The notes under the pieces: generated by a model
What the model was told of the DNA's origin: nothing
The model's database searches: none
Seen by the model: the letters and a program-made list of their open reading frames with translations, nothing else
Program-made: the position numbers and the translations under genes
From: Pararhizobium sp.
GTDB taxonomy: Bacteria; Pseudomonadota; Alphaproteobacteria; Rhizobiales; Rhizobiaceae
Direction: 5' to 3'
DNA: 64,000 bases
Assembly: GCA_017794825.1 (NCBI GenBank)
Contig: CP051237.1
Span: forward strand, 310,001 to 374,000
Part shown: positions 1 to 10,630 of the stretch, piece by piece
Layout: each line of letters starts with the position of its first letter
Position numbering within the stretch: the stretch's first letter is position 1

Positions 1-292
1 AAACACCCGCCATCACAGATGAAACAACGGAATGGCCTGCTTCAAAACGGACGTCAGCGAAATTCGCCGGCGGAACCGACAGGAGTATGAAGTCGGATGC
101 GTCCGCCAGCGCCTGGTTGTCGGTAAACGACCTGACGCCGCCATGACCGAGTTCGGGCAGTTTGCCGGATCGGCTCGAGATCCCCAACTGCTCTGGCTGA
201 ATAAGGCCGGAATCGAGCAATCCCCTGGCGATCGCGCTGCCGAGCATGCCGTTTCCGCCGACAATTCCGACCGTGAATTCCGCTTTTGTCAT
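1..292 (-). CDS. Pyrroline-5-carboxylate reductase-like protein, 5' part only (runs off the window)
   Basis: Read on the minus strand from an ATG at 292, the frame stays open to the window edge (about 97 residues). After MTKAEF it has a Rossmann start, VGIVGGNGMLGSAIARGLL, which matches the NAD(P)-binding GxGxMG motif of the ProC family, and then FILLSVPPANF, the usual strand after the dinucleotide fold. ProC reduces pyrroline-5-carboxylate to proline in the cytoplasm. The C-terminal dimerisation domain lies outside the window, so it could also be a related NADP oxidoreductase. It is transcribed in the same direction as glpD upstream, with about 50 bases between them, so it might share that transcript. 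Confidence 0.7.
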   Translation of the reverse strand, partial: MTKAEFTVGIVGGNGMLGSAIARGLLDSGLIQPEQLGISSRSGKLPELGHGGVRSFTDNQALADASDFILLSVPPANFADVRFEAGHSVVSSVMAGV

Positions 293-343
293 AGCCGATT
301 TCCCTTGTTGTCCTTGCAAGGAGTAACATGGATATCGGAATAT

Positions 344-1957
344 TCAGGCCCGAATTTTCAGGAGATGACGCGTCATGAAGGCCTCCACCGCGGCGATCTC
401 TTCCTCGCTCATGCGGATACCCAGCTTGGTGCGCCGGAAGAGCGCGTCCTGCGCGCTTCTCGCCCACTCGTTTTCAATCAGGTAACGAAGCTCGGCCTCG
501 TAAAGCCCGTGCCCGAAATCCTGGCCGAGATCGGCGAGGCTCGCGCAACCCGCCAGCACGTGGTCGGCGTCCGTGCCATAGCAGCGCACAAGACGCGCGA
601 TGACCGACTTTTCCACGAAGGGAAAACGTTGTGCGGTCTTCTCGACCAGATCGGCGTATCCGTCGACCGGAAAGTCGCCGCCGGGAAGCGGCGCCTTGCA
701 AGTCCAGGCCTTGCCTCTTTTCCCGAGCGTGTGCTCGACCTCCGCGACGACCGATTCCGACAACCGGCGGAATGTCGTGATCTTGCCGCCAAAGATGTTG
801 ACCAGCGTTCCGTCGCCCAGTTTCGGGTCTCGGCGAATGACGTAGTCCCGCGTGGCGGCCTGCGCGGACGAGGCGCCGTCGTCATAGAGCGGGCGCACGC
901 CGGAATAGGTCCACACGATGTCTTCGGCGCGCACCGGTTCTTCGAAATATTCGCTCGCCATTCGGCACAGATACGCGGTTTCGCCCTCCGTGATTTCGGG
1001 TCGCACGTTCATGCCCGGATGATCGGCGTCCGTGGTGCCGATCAGCGTGTAATCGTCCTGAAACGGAATCGCGAAAATGATGCGTCCGTCCGCGTTCTGG
1101 AAGAAATAGCAGCGGTCGTGATCATATTTCCGGGGGACCACGATATGGCTTCCGCGCACGAGCCGGACATTGTGCGCGTCGTTGCGGCCGAAGACGGATT
1201 TCAGCACATCGTCCACCCAGGGGCCGGATGCGTTGATGATCATGGAAGCGGTGATTGTGCGCACGGCGCCGTGCTCGGTGTCGGACAGCGTCACCGTCCA
1301 CCGGCCGTCGGCGAATTTCGCGCGGGTGACCCGGTTGTGCGGGTTGATCTCGGCGCCAAGCCGCTGCGCGTCGCGCAAATTGAGGATCACCAGCCGGGAA
1401 TCCTCGACCCAGCCATCGGAATACTCGAATGCCTTGCGGTATTCCGGTTTCAGCGGTTTGCCGGCCTCGTCCGTCGCAAGATCCAGCGCGCGTGTCGGCG
1501 GCAGAATGCGGCCTCCGCCCAGATTGTCGTACAGAAACAGGCCGAGCCGGATGAGCCAGTTCGGCCTGCGGCCCTTCATCCACGGCATGACGACCGACAG
1601 GAGACGCGACGTCGGCGTTTCGCTGTCGAACCGCATATCGTCGTGACAGGGCAGAACGAAGCGCATCGGCCAGCTGATATGCGGCATCGCTGCAAGAAGA
1701 TTTTCCCGCTCGATCAGCGCTTCGCGCACCAGCCTCAACTCGAAATATTCGAGATAGCGCAGGCCGCCGTGGAGCAGTTTGGTCGAGGCGGACGACGTCC
1801 CGCCTCCGAAATCTCCGGCTTCGCACAGGCAGACCGAAAAGCCGCGGCCCGCTGCGTCGCGCGCAATGCCCGCGCCATTGACCCCGCCGCCGATGATCAG
1901 CAGGTCGAAATCCGTTTGCGGCTGCGCGCCGGCGGCGTCCGTGGCTTGCTCCATCAT
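344..1957 (-). CDS. glpD: Aerobic glycerol-3-phosphate dehydrogenase GlpD
   Basis: FAD-dependent, membrane-associated oxidation of glycerol-3-phosphate to dihydroxyacetone phosphate, passing electrons to quinone. The 537-residue protein (E. coli GlpD is 501) has the FAD Rossmann motif DLLIIGGGVNGAGIARD at about residues 17-33, then the GlpD-typical segments TSSASTKLLHGGLRYLE and FAIPFQDDYTLIGTTD, a substrate region around TYSGVRPLYDDG, and the C-terminal alpha-glycerophosphate oxidase domain. I chose the ATG at 1957 because it overlaps the glpR stop (ATGA), which indicates translational coupling; a longer frame exists upstream but lies inside glpR. Together with the glycerol transporter on the other side of glpR this makes a glycerol utilisation locus. 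Glycerol kinase is not in the window. Confidence 0.95.
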   Translation of the reverse strand: MMEQATDAAGAQPQTDFDLLIIGGGVNGAGIARDAAGRGFSVCLCEAGDFGGGTSSASTKLLHGGLRYLEYFELRLVREALIERENLLAAMPHISWPMRFVLPCHDDMRFDSETPTSRLLSVVMPWMKGRRPNWLIRLGLFLYDNLGGGRILPPTRALDLATDEAGKPLKPEYRKAFEYSDGWVEDSRLVILNLRDAQRLGAEINPHNRVTRAKFADGRWTVTLSDTEHGAVRTITASMIINASGPWVDDVLKSVFGRNDAHNVRLVRGSHIVVPRKYDHDRCYFFQNADGRIIFAIPFQDDYTLIGTTDADHPGMNVRPEITEGETAYLCRMASEYFEEPVRAEDIVWTYSGVRPLYDDGASSAQAATRDYVIRRDPKLGDGTLVNIFGGKITTFRRLSESVVAEVEHTLGKRGKAWTCKAPLPGGDFPVDGYADLVEKTAQRFPFVEKSVIARLVRCYGTDADHVLAGCASLADLGQDFGHGLYEAELRYLIENEWARSAQDALFRRTKLGIRMSEEEIAAVEAFMTRHLLKIRA

Positions 1958-2748
1958 CCGTAGACCAGTTCCGACTGCGCAGGCTCCGCCACTTTCACCG
2001 AGACGCCTGCGACCTTGCACAACTCGGCGATTTCGTCCGGCGGCGGCGCGTCGGTGACGAAATAGTCCATATCCGAGATATGGCCGATCTGGACCGGCGC
2101 CCGGCGCTCGAACTTGGTCGCGTCTGCAACCAGGATCTTCTTGCGCGCCTGGGCGAGAATCGCCTGGGCGACCCGAACCTCGCGATAGTCGAAATCGAGA
2201 AGCGCGCCTTCCTCGTCGATCGCCGAGGCGCCGATGATCGCGTAATCCACCTTGAACTGGCGGATCAGATCGATTGCCGCCGCGCCGACGATGCCGCGAT
2301 CGCTCTTGCGGACCATGCCGCCGGAAATCACCAGTTCCACGCCGGGCGCTTCCGAAAGGATCATCGCAACATTCAGGTTGTTGGTGATGACCATAAGCCC
2401 GTCATGACGGGTCAGGGCGCTGGCCACGGCTTCCGTGGTGGTTCCGATATTGAGGATAAGCGAAGCATTGTCGGGGATCAGTTCAGCGACTTTTTCGCCG
2501 ATCCGAACCTTCCCCCCGGCGGCGATTTCGCGCCGCGACTGGTATGCGAGGTTGACCGTGTTGGACGGAAAAACCGCGCCGCCATGCACGCGATGGAGAA
2601 TCTCCCTGTCACACAAGTCATTGAGATCCTTGCGAATTGTCTGCGGCGTCACGTCAAACCGGGTCGCAAGTGAATCGACCGTCACCCGGCCTTCTCGCCG
2701 GGCTGTATCGAGAATATCCATTTGTCGGGGTGGTAATAACGGCTGCAT
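1954..2748 (-). CDS. glpR: DeoR-family repressor of glycerol genes, GlpR-like
   Basis: 264 residues. The N-terminal winged helix, around VTVDSLATRFDVTPQTIRKD (residues 23-42), is the DeoR signature, followed by the HRVHGGA turn. The C-terminal half is a DeoRC sugar-phosphate-binding domain (NIGTTTEAVA, TNNLNVA, SGGMVRKSDRGIVG). In this family glycerol-3-phosphate binding releases the DNA. It is co-transcribed with glpD through a four-base overlap and is divergent from the glycerol transporter operon, so it is placed to control both directions from the 159-base intergenic region. The effector and the role as a glycerol repressor are inferred from context. Confidence 0.9.
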   Translation of the reverse strand: MQPLLPPRQMDILDTARREGRVTVDSLATRFDVTPQTIRKDLNDLCDREILHRVHGGAVFPSNTVNLAYQSRREIAAGGKVRIGEKVAELIPDNASLILNIGTTTEAVASALTRHDGLMVITNNLNVAMILSEAPGVELVISGGMVRKSDRGIVGAAAIDLIRQFKVDYAIIGASAIDEEGALLDFDYREVRVAQAILAQARKKILVADATKFERRAPVQIGHISDMDYFVTDAPPPDEIAELCKVAGVSVKVAEPAQSELVYG

Positions 2749-2765
2749 TGTATCTCCTGAACGAC

Positions 2766-2832
2766 TTTCGGATAATTGCGATATTTTTCGATAATTTCAA
2801 TAAGAGAGTCTATTGACTTTCGTTAATTTTCG
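2766..2832. promoter_or_regulatory. Candidate GlpR operators: TTTCG repeats in the glpR / transporter divergent region
   Basis: The 159 bases between glpR and the binding-protein gene are AT-rich and hold TTTCG at 2766, 2786, 2818 and 2828, all on the plus strand; the last two are spaced 10 bases apart, one helical turn. DeoR-family regulators such as GlpR are known to bind repeated TTTCG-type half sites. The cluster sits where it could repress both directions. No convincing -35/-10 pair was picked out. Confidence 0.55.
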
Positions 2833-2907
2833 CATTTTGGTTGCGTTTGGATGTTTGACGGTTGCGGACGCCCGCGCCGAAAGGTCCAAATTTAGGGAGG
2901 AGCACTT

Positions 2908-4647
<1,740 letters not shown>

Positions 4648-4673
4648 TTACCACTCATCCGGTAATTGCGCAC

Positions 4674-4710
4674 GGGTCCGGCGTCACCTCCCTTGGATCG
4701 CGCCGGGCCC
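4674..4710 (+). other. Intercistronic hairpin after the binding-protein gene
   Basis: GGGTCCGGCG (4674-4683) can pair with CGCCGGGCCC (4701-4710), 10 pairs including one G-U, in the 118-base gap between the binding protein and the first ATPase. No U-tract follows. A hairpin here is commonly used to stabilise the abundant binding-protein mRNA relative to the downstream genes; that role is inferred. Confidence 0.4.
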
Positions 4711-4765
4711 GATTTGTCTGTCAGAAGGATCATACTGGTGCGGAAGCGTTGGATGCGAGGCGTGT

Positions 4766-5839
4766 ATGGCGCTTGAGCTGCGAAATGTATCGAAACGGGT
4801 CGCGGGCGAGGACTGGATCTACCCGATCGATCTCGTCCTGGAGAGCGGTCGCTTCAACATGCTGCTCGGCACCACGCTCGCCGGCAAGACCACCCTCATG
4901 CATCTGATGGCCGGACTGGAAAAGCCGACGGAAGGCGAGGTCTGGTTCAAGGGCGCAAACGTCACGGGCGTGCCGGTGCAGACCCGCAACGTCTCGATGG
5001 TCTACCAGCAGTTCATCAACTATCCGAACATGAGCGTCTTCGAGAATATCGCCTCGCCGCTCAGGGTCGCTGGCGAAAGCCGCGACGAGATCAAGCGCCG
5101 TGTCGGCGAGATGGCCGAACTGCTGAGGATCTCGGCGATGCTCGATCGCCGTCCGTCAGAACTCTCGGGCGGTCAGCAGCAGCGCACCGCCATGGCCAGG
5201 GCGCTCGTCAAGGATTCCGAGCTGATCCTGCTCGACGAACCGCTCGCCAATCTCGATTTCAAGCTGCGCGAGGAACTGCGCGACGAGCTGCCGCGGATCT
5301 TCGCCAACCGCGACTGCGTGATCGTCTACGCCACCACCGAGCCTTCGGAAGCCCTGCTTCTGGGCGGCTTCACCGCAGCGCTCGACAAGGGCCGCCTCGT
5401 GGATTCGGGGCCGACGGGTTCGATCTATCGCCACCCCGCCAACATCACCAGCGCCAGGGTGTTCTCGGAACCGCCGATGAACACCGCCAGGGTGACGAAG
5501 AGCGGCGAGCGCGTGACCTGGAAGGAGGGCGTGAGCTGGCCGGCGGGCGGCGACTTGCCCGACGGGGACTACACGTTCGGCATTCGTCCGCACTATGTCC
5601 TGCCCTTCCGCAAGAGCGAAAACGCCGTGCCGATCGAAGGACAGATCGTCGTCGCCGAACTGAGCGGATCGGAGAGCATGATCCATTTCGAAGCCTTCGG
5701 GAACGACTGGGTGTCGCTGTCTCACGGCGTCCATCCGTTCGAGACCGGCGCGACGGCAACGCTTTACGCCGAACCCGAACACGGCATGTATTTCGACGCC
5801 GACGGCCGTCTCGTCGGCGCAACCGGGCTGGCGGGCTGA
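4766..5839 (+). CDS. glpS: Glycerol ABC transporter ATPase GlpS (switch histidine missing)
   Basis: 357-residue ABC ATPase. Walker A is the unusual but valid GTTLAGKT (about residues 35-42), the signature is an intact LSGGQQQRTAMARALV and Walker B is LILLDEPLANLD. The H-loop reads VYATTEPSEAL, where MalK-type proteins have VYVTHDQTEAL, so the switch histidine is replaced by threonine. The C-terminal third is an OB-type MalK regulatory domain. The ATG at 4766 fits the start of the ABC domain (MALELRNVSKRV). It should pair with the next gene as a heterodimeric ATPase in the inner membrane complex. Confidence 0.9.
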   Translation: MALELRNVSKRVAGEDWIYPIDLVLESGRFNMLLGTTLAGKTTLMHLMAGLEKPTEGEVWFKGANVTGVPVQTRNVSMVYQQFINYPNMSVFENIASPLRVAGESRDEIKRRVGEMAELLRISAMLDRRPSELSGGQQQRTAMARALVKDSELILLDEPLANLDFKLREELRDELPRIFANRDCVIVYATTEPSEALLLGGFTAALDKGRLVDSGPTGSIYRHPANITSARVFSEPPMNTARVTKSGERVTWKEGVSWPAGGDLPDGDYTFGIRPHYVLPFRKSENAVPIEGQIVVAELSGSESMIHFEAFGNDWVSLSHGVHPFETGATATLYAEPEHGMYFDADGRLVGATGLAG

Positions 5840-5843
5840 GATC

Positions 5844-6920
5844 ATGGCGCGGATCACGCTTTCAAACCTCGCCCACAGCTACCGGCCCGACCCCGTGTCG
5901 GACGCCGACTGGGCGCTGAAGGAACTCAACCTCGAATGGGACGACGGCGGCGCCTATGCGCTGCTCGGCCCGTCGGGATGCGGCAAGACCACCCTCCTCA
6001 ACATCATTTCGGGATTGCTGACGCCGACGCATGGCAGAGTGCTCTTCGGCGACGAGGACGTGACGCAACTGCCGACCGAAAAGCGCCATATCGCGCAGGT
6101 CTTCCAGTTTCCCGTCGTCTACGACACGATGACGGTCTACGACAATCTGGCCTTTCCGCTGCGCAATCGCCGTGTCGACGAGGCGACGGTGCGCGCGAAG
6201 GTGGCCGAGATCGCCGAAATGACGGACCTGACCTCGATGCTGAACCGGCGCGCCTCGGGCCTGACGGCGGACGGCAAGCAGAAGATATCGCTCGGGCGCG
6301 GCCTGGTGCGCACCGACGTCAATGCGATCCTGTTCGACGAACCGCTGACGGTCATCGATCCGCATCTGAAATTCCAGCTGCGCTCCAAGCTGAAGGAGCT
6401 GCACAACCGCATCGCCAACACGATGATCTACGTGACGCACGACCAGACGGAAGCCCTGACCTTCGCCGACAAGGTCGTCGTCATGAATGTCGGCGAAGTG
6501 GTGCAGATCGGCACGCCGGAAGAACTGTTCGAAACGCCGCAGCACGTCTTCGTGGGGCACTTCATCGGCTCGCCCGGAATGAACGTCATCCCGTGCGACG
6601 TGGAAAACGGCGCGGCATTCATCGACGGCGTGCGCGTCGCGACCGCAAACGAAGCCGACGCGGCGGTCACGAAAGGCGAACTCGGCGTACGGCCGGAATT
6701 CGTCACGTTCTCGAATGACGGCCTGGAGGCGAGAGTCGTCAAGGTATCGGACGCCGGGCGGTTCTCGATCGTCGAGACCGTGTGTCACGGCAAACCGGTC
6801 AAGCTGGTGGCGCCGGAGGGCGCGCCCATCCCCTCGGAGACGACCAGGCTGGCCTTCAAGCCCGACAACACGCGCATATACGTCGACGGCTGGCTCGCCG
6901 GCGCCAGGGGGGCGGCATGA
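5844..6920 (+). CDS. glpT: Glycerol ABC transporter ATPase GlpT (degenerate signature motif)
   Basis: 358-residue ABC ATPase with canonical Walker A (GPSGCGKTT, about residues 39-47), Walker B (AILFDEPLTVID) and H-loop (YVTHDQTEAL). Its C-loop, however, reads SGLTADGKQKISLGRGLV instead of LSGGQ. That is the mirror image of the defect in the preceding ATPase, so a GlpS-GlpT dimer would have one consensus and one degenerate ATP site. A TOBE/MalK-like domain follows. It starts four bases after the glpS stop and overlaps the permease start by four bases, so the genes are probably translationally coupled. Confidence 0.9.
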   Translation: MARITLSNLAHSYRPDPVSDADWALKELNLEWDDGGAYALLGPSGCGKTTLLNIISGLLTPTHGRVLFGDEDVTQLPTEKRHIAQVFQFPVVYDTMTVYDNLAFPLRNRRVDEATVRAKVAEIAEMTDLTSMLNRRASGLTADGKQKISLGRGLVRTDVNAILFDEPLTVIDPHLKFQLRSKLKELHNRIANTMIYVTHDQTEALTFADKVVVMNVGEVVQIGTPEELFETPQHVFVGHFIGSPGMNVIPCDVENGAAFIDGVRVATANEADAAVTKGELGVRPEFVTFSNDGLEARVVKVSDAGRFSIVETVCHGKPVKLVAPEGAPIPSETTRLAFKPDNTRIYVDGWLAGARGAA

Positions 6921-7780
6921 ACAAGACCGTCAATCACAAGGCGTGGTTCTTCGTCCTTCCGGTGCTGCTGCTGGTGGCCTTCAACGCCATCGTTCCGCTG
7001 ATCACGGTCGTCAACTACTCGGTCCAGGAGACCTTCGGCGACAACGTCTTCTTCTGGTCGGGCATCGCCTGGTTCGAGGACGTGCTGCAGTCGCCGCGTT
7101 TCCATGCGGCGCTCGGGCGGCAACTGGCGTTCACCTTCACCATCCTGGTGATCGAGGTTCCGCTGGGCGTGGCGATTGCGCTGGCCATGCCGCGCAAGGG
7201 CATATGGGTCTCGGTCTGTCTCGTGCTGATGGCGATGCCGCTGCTGATCCCCTGGAACGTCGTCGGCGCGATGTGGAACATCTTCGCCCTGCCGGAAATC
7301 GGACTGCTCGGCAAGACGCTGAATTCGCTGGGTTTCGACTACAATTACACGCGCCAGCCCGGGGCCGCCTGGTTCACGCTCGTGATGATGGACGTCTGGC
7401 ACTGGACCTCGCTGGTCGTGCTGCTCGCCTATGCCGGCCTTGTCTCCATACCGGACGCCTACTACCAGGCGGCGCGCATCGACGGGGCAAGTCCCTTCGC
7501 GATCTTCCGCTACATCCAGCTGCCGAAGATGAAACGGGTGCTGACGATCGCGATCCTGCTGCGGTTCATGGACTCCTTCAACATCTACACCGAACCCTCA
7601 GTGCTGACCGGCGGCGGCCCCGGAAACTCGACGACGCTGCTCTCGATCGATCTCGTCAAGATCGCGCTCGGGCAGTTCGACCTCGGCCCGGCGGCGGCCA
7701 TGTCGCTGGTCTATTTCCTGGTGATCCTGCTGATGAGCTGGATCTTCTACACCCTGATGACCCGGAACGAGGAGAATTGA
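6917..7780 (+). CDS. glpP: Glycerol ABC transporter permease GlpP
   Basis: 287-residue inner-membrane permease of the MalF/UgpA type. The ATG at 6917 overlaps the upstream stop (ATGA) and begins directly with a cytoplasmic tail and first membrane segment (WFFVLPVLLLVAFNAIVPL). The ATPase-contact EAA loop is AYYQAARIDGASPFAIFRYIQLP (about residues 179-201), with the conserved EAA-G pattern modified to QAA-G. Six hydrophobic segments are visible. It forms a heterodimeric channel with the next gene product. Confidence 0.9.
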   Translation: MNKTVNHKAWFFVLPVLLLVAFNAIVPLITVVNYSVQETFGDNVFFWSGIAWFEDVLQSPRFHAALGRQLAFTFTILVIEVPLGVAIALAMPRKGIWVSVCLVLMAMPLLIPWNVVGAMWNIFALPEIGLLGKTLNSLGFDYNYTRQPGAAWFTLVMMDVWHWTSLVVLLAYAGLVSIPDAYYQAARIDGASPFAIFRYIQLPKMKRVLTIAILLRFMDSFNIYTEPSVLTGGGPGNSTTLLSIDLVKIALGQFDLGPAAAMSLVYFLVILLMSWIFYTLMTRNEEN

Positions 7781-7784
7781 CGCG

Positions 7785-8585
<801 letters not shown>

Positions 8586-8594
8586 GGAGCCGTC

Positions 8595-8918
8595 ATGGAA
8601 GACGCCGTCATGTTCAGCGTTCAATGGTGGACCGAACCGCTCGGCACCTGGATGGCCTGGACCCGCGCAACGATCGCCTTCTTCCTGTTCGTTTTCGGCT
8701 GCATCGCCCTGATGGGCGCCTGGGAATATTTCAGCCCCGGCGGCAATCCGCGACGCGGCGTGTTCGCGCTGGAGACAACCCGCGGCGACCGGCTGTTCAT
8801 CACCCTGATCGGCTGCGCCTTCATCTTTATCGGCTGGCTCTATTTCTTCGGCGCGCCCTTGTGGTGGCCGCTCGGCGTGTGCGTGCTGTGGGCGCTCTTC
8901 GTCTTCAGCCTGGTTTAG
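8595..8918 (+). CDS. glpU: Small integral membrane protein of the glycerol transporter, DUF2160 (GlpU)
   Basis: 107 residues with three hydrophobic segments (IAFFLFVFGCIALMGAWEYF, LFITLIGCAFIFIGWLYFF and WWPLGVCVLWALFVF) and little else, which fits the DUF2160 family found at the end of rhizobial glycerol transporter operons. The role is unknown; an accessory to the transporter complex is inferred from invariant position. It lies nine bases after glpQ. Its 3' end overlaps the convergent aroQ-like gene by 14 bases, so the two transcripts are antisense at their ends. Confidence 0.82.
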   Translation: MEDAVMFSVQWWTEPLGTWMAWTRATIAFFLFVFGCIALMGAWEYFSPGGNPRRGVFALETTRGDRLFITLIGCAFIFIGWLYFFGAPLWWPLGVCVLWALFVFSLV

Positions 8919-9354
8919 AGGCTTCAACTAGATCGTTCATCGCACGGATAGCCGTCGCATAGCCCTTCGGGCCAAGCCCGGCGATGACAGCCGTGGCGAT
9001 ACGCGAAACCAGTGACTTCTGGTAGATGTCCTCGCGGCGATGGATGTTCGAGATGTGCAGCTCGATGATCGGGCCGGGGAACATCTTCAGCGCATCAAGA
9101 ATTGCAATCGAGGTGAAGGTGAACGCGGCGGGATTGATGATGATCCCGCAGGCCGGCGCGTCGATCGCTTCGTGCACCCACTCGACGATCTCGTATTCGC
9201 GGTTCGACTGACGGAACTCGACCGGGCGCGCGCCGGCCGCCTCGCGGCTCATCGTCCCGATCTCGGCGAGCGTCGTATGGCCGTAGATCTCCGGCTCGCG
9301 CGTGCCGAGCCGGTTGAGGTTTGGTCCGTTCAGGATGTAAACGGGCTGGGTCAT
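8905..9354 (-). CDS. Type II 3-dehydroquinate dehydratase-like protein (active-site His replaced by Phe)
   Basis: 149 residues, the usual length. It has the type II dehydroquinase start (ILNGPNLNRLGTREPEIYG, with the catalytic Arg and Tyr) and the later ELHISNIHRRED substrate loop. The mid-protein loop, normally NPGA-x-THTS, reads NPAAFTFTS, so the conserved substrate-binding His is Phe and one Gly is Ala. Canonical enzymes dehydrate 3-dehydroquinate in the shikimate pathway or in quinate catabolism. Its neighbours are a TRAP binding protein and GntR regulators rather than aro genes, which suggests a catabolic or altered-substrate enzyme. I leave the symbol blank for that reason. Confidence 0.8.
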   Translation of the reverse strand: MTQPVYILNGPNLNRLGTREPEIYGHTTLAEIGTMSREAAGARPVEFRQSNREYEIVEWVHEAIDAPACGIIINPAAFTFTSIAILDALKMFPGPIIELHISNIHRREDIYQKSLVSRIATAVIAGLGPKGYATAIRAMNDLVEASKPG

Positions 9355-9428
9355 TGTTCGTCACCGGGGCTGAAGCGGGATGAGGCCGGGATTTCCGCCG
9401 CCCGACTTTGGGGCGAACGGACGATTAT

Positions 9429-9452
9429 GCGGGCAGGATGCGCCCTGCCCGC
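9429..9452 (-). other. Perfect hairpin between dctP-like gene and aroQ-like gene
   Basis: GCGGGCAG (9429-9436) and CTGCCCGC (9445-9452) are perfect 8-bp arms with an 8-base loop, just downstream of the TRAP binding-protein stop on the minus strand. No U-tract follows, so it looks like an mRNA-stabilising or attenuating element rather than a full terminator. Confidence 0.45.
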
Positions 9453-9469
9453 ACGGTTCAGCGCAAGGA

Positions 9470-10459
9470 TCACTGAATGGCGTTGATCTTGTCGACTATG
9501 CCTTCCGGCCAGTCCTTGGCGAGATCGGACTGCAGGTATTTCTCCTGAGCGAACGCCCTGAAGGCGTCCACATCCGGCGTGTTGATCGCAAGACCCTGTT
9601 CCTCGAAGAACGCGCCGAGCTCCTTCTCGCGATCGAGATGCTGCCCGGTGCTCCAGGCGATCGCGCTGTCGGCGGCGGACTGAACGGCCGCCTGCTGTTC
9701 CGGCGAGAGCTTGTTCCACGTGTCCAGCGAAATCGACAGCAGGTCGTATCCGACGAGATGAGACGTCAGAACGATCTGTTTCATGACTTCGTAGAACTTC
9801 ATGTTCTGGACGTTCGGGAACGGATTATCCTGGCCGTCGATCACGCCGTTCTGCAGGCCGATATAGACCTCGCTGTAGGCCATCGGAACCGGATTGGCGC
9901 CCAGAGCGCTGCCCATGAACTGCCAGGCTTCGCCGCCGGGCATGCGCAGCTTGACGCCCGCCATGTCCGCCGGCGTCTTGACGTCCTTGTCGAGGTTCAG
10001 GCCGACCTGACGCACGCCGAAATAGGTCGGTCCGAGGATCTTCACGCCGAGCTGGTCCTCGACCATTTTCGTCATTTCCTTGCCGACGTCGCTGGCGAAG
10101 AACGCCTGGAGATGCTCCGCGTCGCGGAACAGATAGGCGGAGGTGAGAACCGACCACGCCGGGATCTGCTTGGCGATGTCCTGCGGGGCGATGTTGCCCA
10201 TCTCCAGATTGCCGCGCTGCATGGCGACGAGCTCTGTGCCCTGCTTGAACAGGTTGCCGCCGTAGTAGCCGTTGAAGGTGAAGTCGTCGCCTATGCCTTC
10301 GGCAAACTGCTTCATCATTTGCGCGCGGATGTCCTGCTCCGAGAACACGGCCGAAAAATTCAGCTCCGTCTTGTCCTGCGCTGCGGCGTAACCCGCAGAC
10401 CCGACGGTCAGTGTTGCGATGCCGGCTGCAAGCAGCAGACGTCTGGTGAAATGGATCAT
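9470..10459 (-). CDS. TRAP transporter periplasmic substrate-binding protein (DctP family)
   Basis: 329 residues with a Sec signal peptide (MIHFTRRLLLAAGIATLTVGSAGYAAAQ) and the DctP core: VKLRMPGGEAW containing the carboxylate-clamping Arg, then AYSEVYIGLQNGVIDGQDNP, the canonical SBP segment. It binds organic acids in the periplasm for sodium-driven uptake. The ATG at 10459 has GGGAGGA six bases upstream; the frame extends further but without a signal peptide start. Unusually, no DctQ or DctM membrane gene is present on either side: the next gene downstream is the dehydroquinase-like enzyme. The ligand is unknown; quinate/shikimate-type acids are a guess from that neighbour. Confidence 0.85.
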   Translation of the reverse strand: MIHFTRRLLLAAGIATLTVGSAGYAAAQDKTELNFSAVFSEQDIRAQMMKQFAEGIGDDFTFNGYYGGNLFKQGTELVAMQRGNLEMGNIAPQDIAKQIPAWSVLTSAYLFRDAEHLQAFFASDVGKEMTKMVEDQLGVKILGPTYFGVRQVGLNLDKDVKTPADMAGVKLRMPGGEAWQFMGSALGANPVPMAYSEVYIGLQNGVIDGQDNPFPNVQNMKFYEVMKQIVLTSHLVGYDLLSISLDTWNKLSPEQQAAVQSAADSAIAWSTGQHLDREKELGAFFEEQGLAINTPDVDAFRAFAQEKYLQSDLAKDWPEGIVDKINAIQ

Positions 10460-10546
10460 GGTTGTCCTCCCGATCAATAAAATACGGCGCAGCGAAGGGC
10501 GCTGCGATTTCGGGACATTGTCATTCGACAAATCGAGAATCAATAG

Positions 10547-10562
10547 ATATTTCTAAAAATAT
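10547..10562. promoter_or_regulatory. Candidate GntR operator in the dctP / gntR divergent region
   Basis: ATATTT-CTAA-AAATAT is a perfect 6-bp inverted repeat centred between the divergent TRAP binding-protein gene and the first GntR gene, in a very AT-rich stretch (10540-10590). Its position suits autoregulation by the adjacent FadR-type regulator, but the site is inferred from symmetry only. Confidence 0.35.
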
Positions 10563-10630
10563 ATGATGTTTTCTGTTTTATCATTGATGCAATCCCTTGC
10601 CTGACGAGCCGCCGGCGGTAATATGGCGCC

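Noticed and set aside
32..1963. 643-residue plus-strand open frame opposite glpD
   Set aside because: It is the antisense shadow of glpD in GC-rich DNA; composition is Arg/Ala/His-rich and no domain is visible, whereas glpD is unmistakable.
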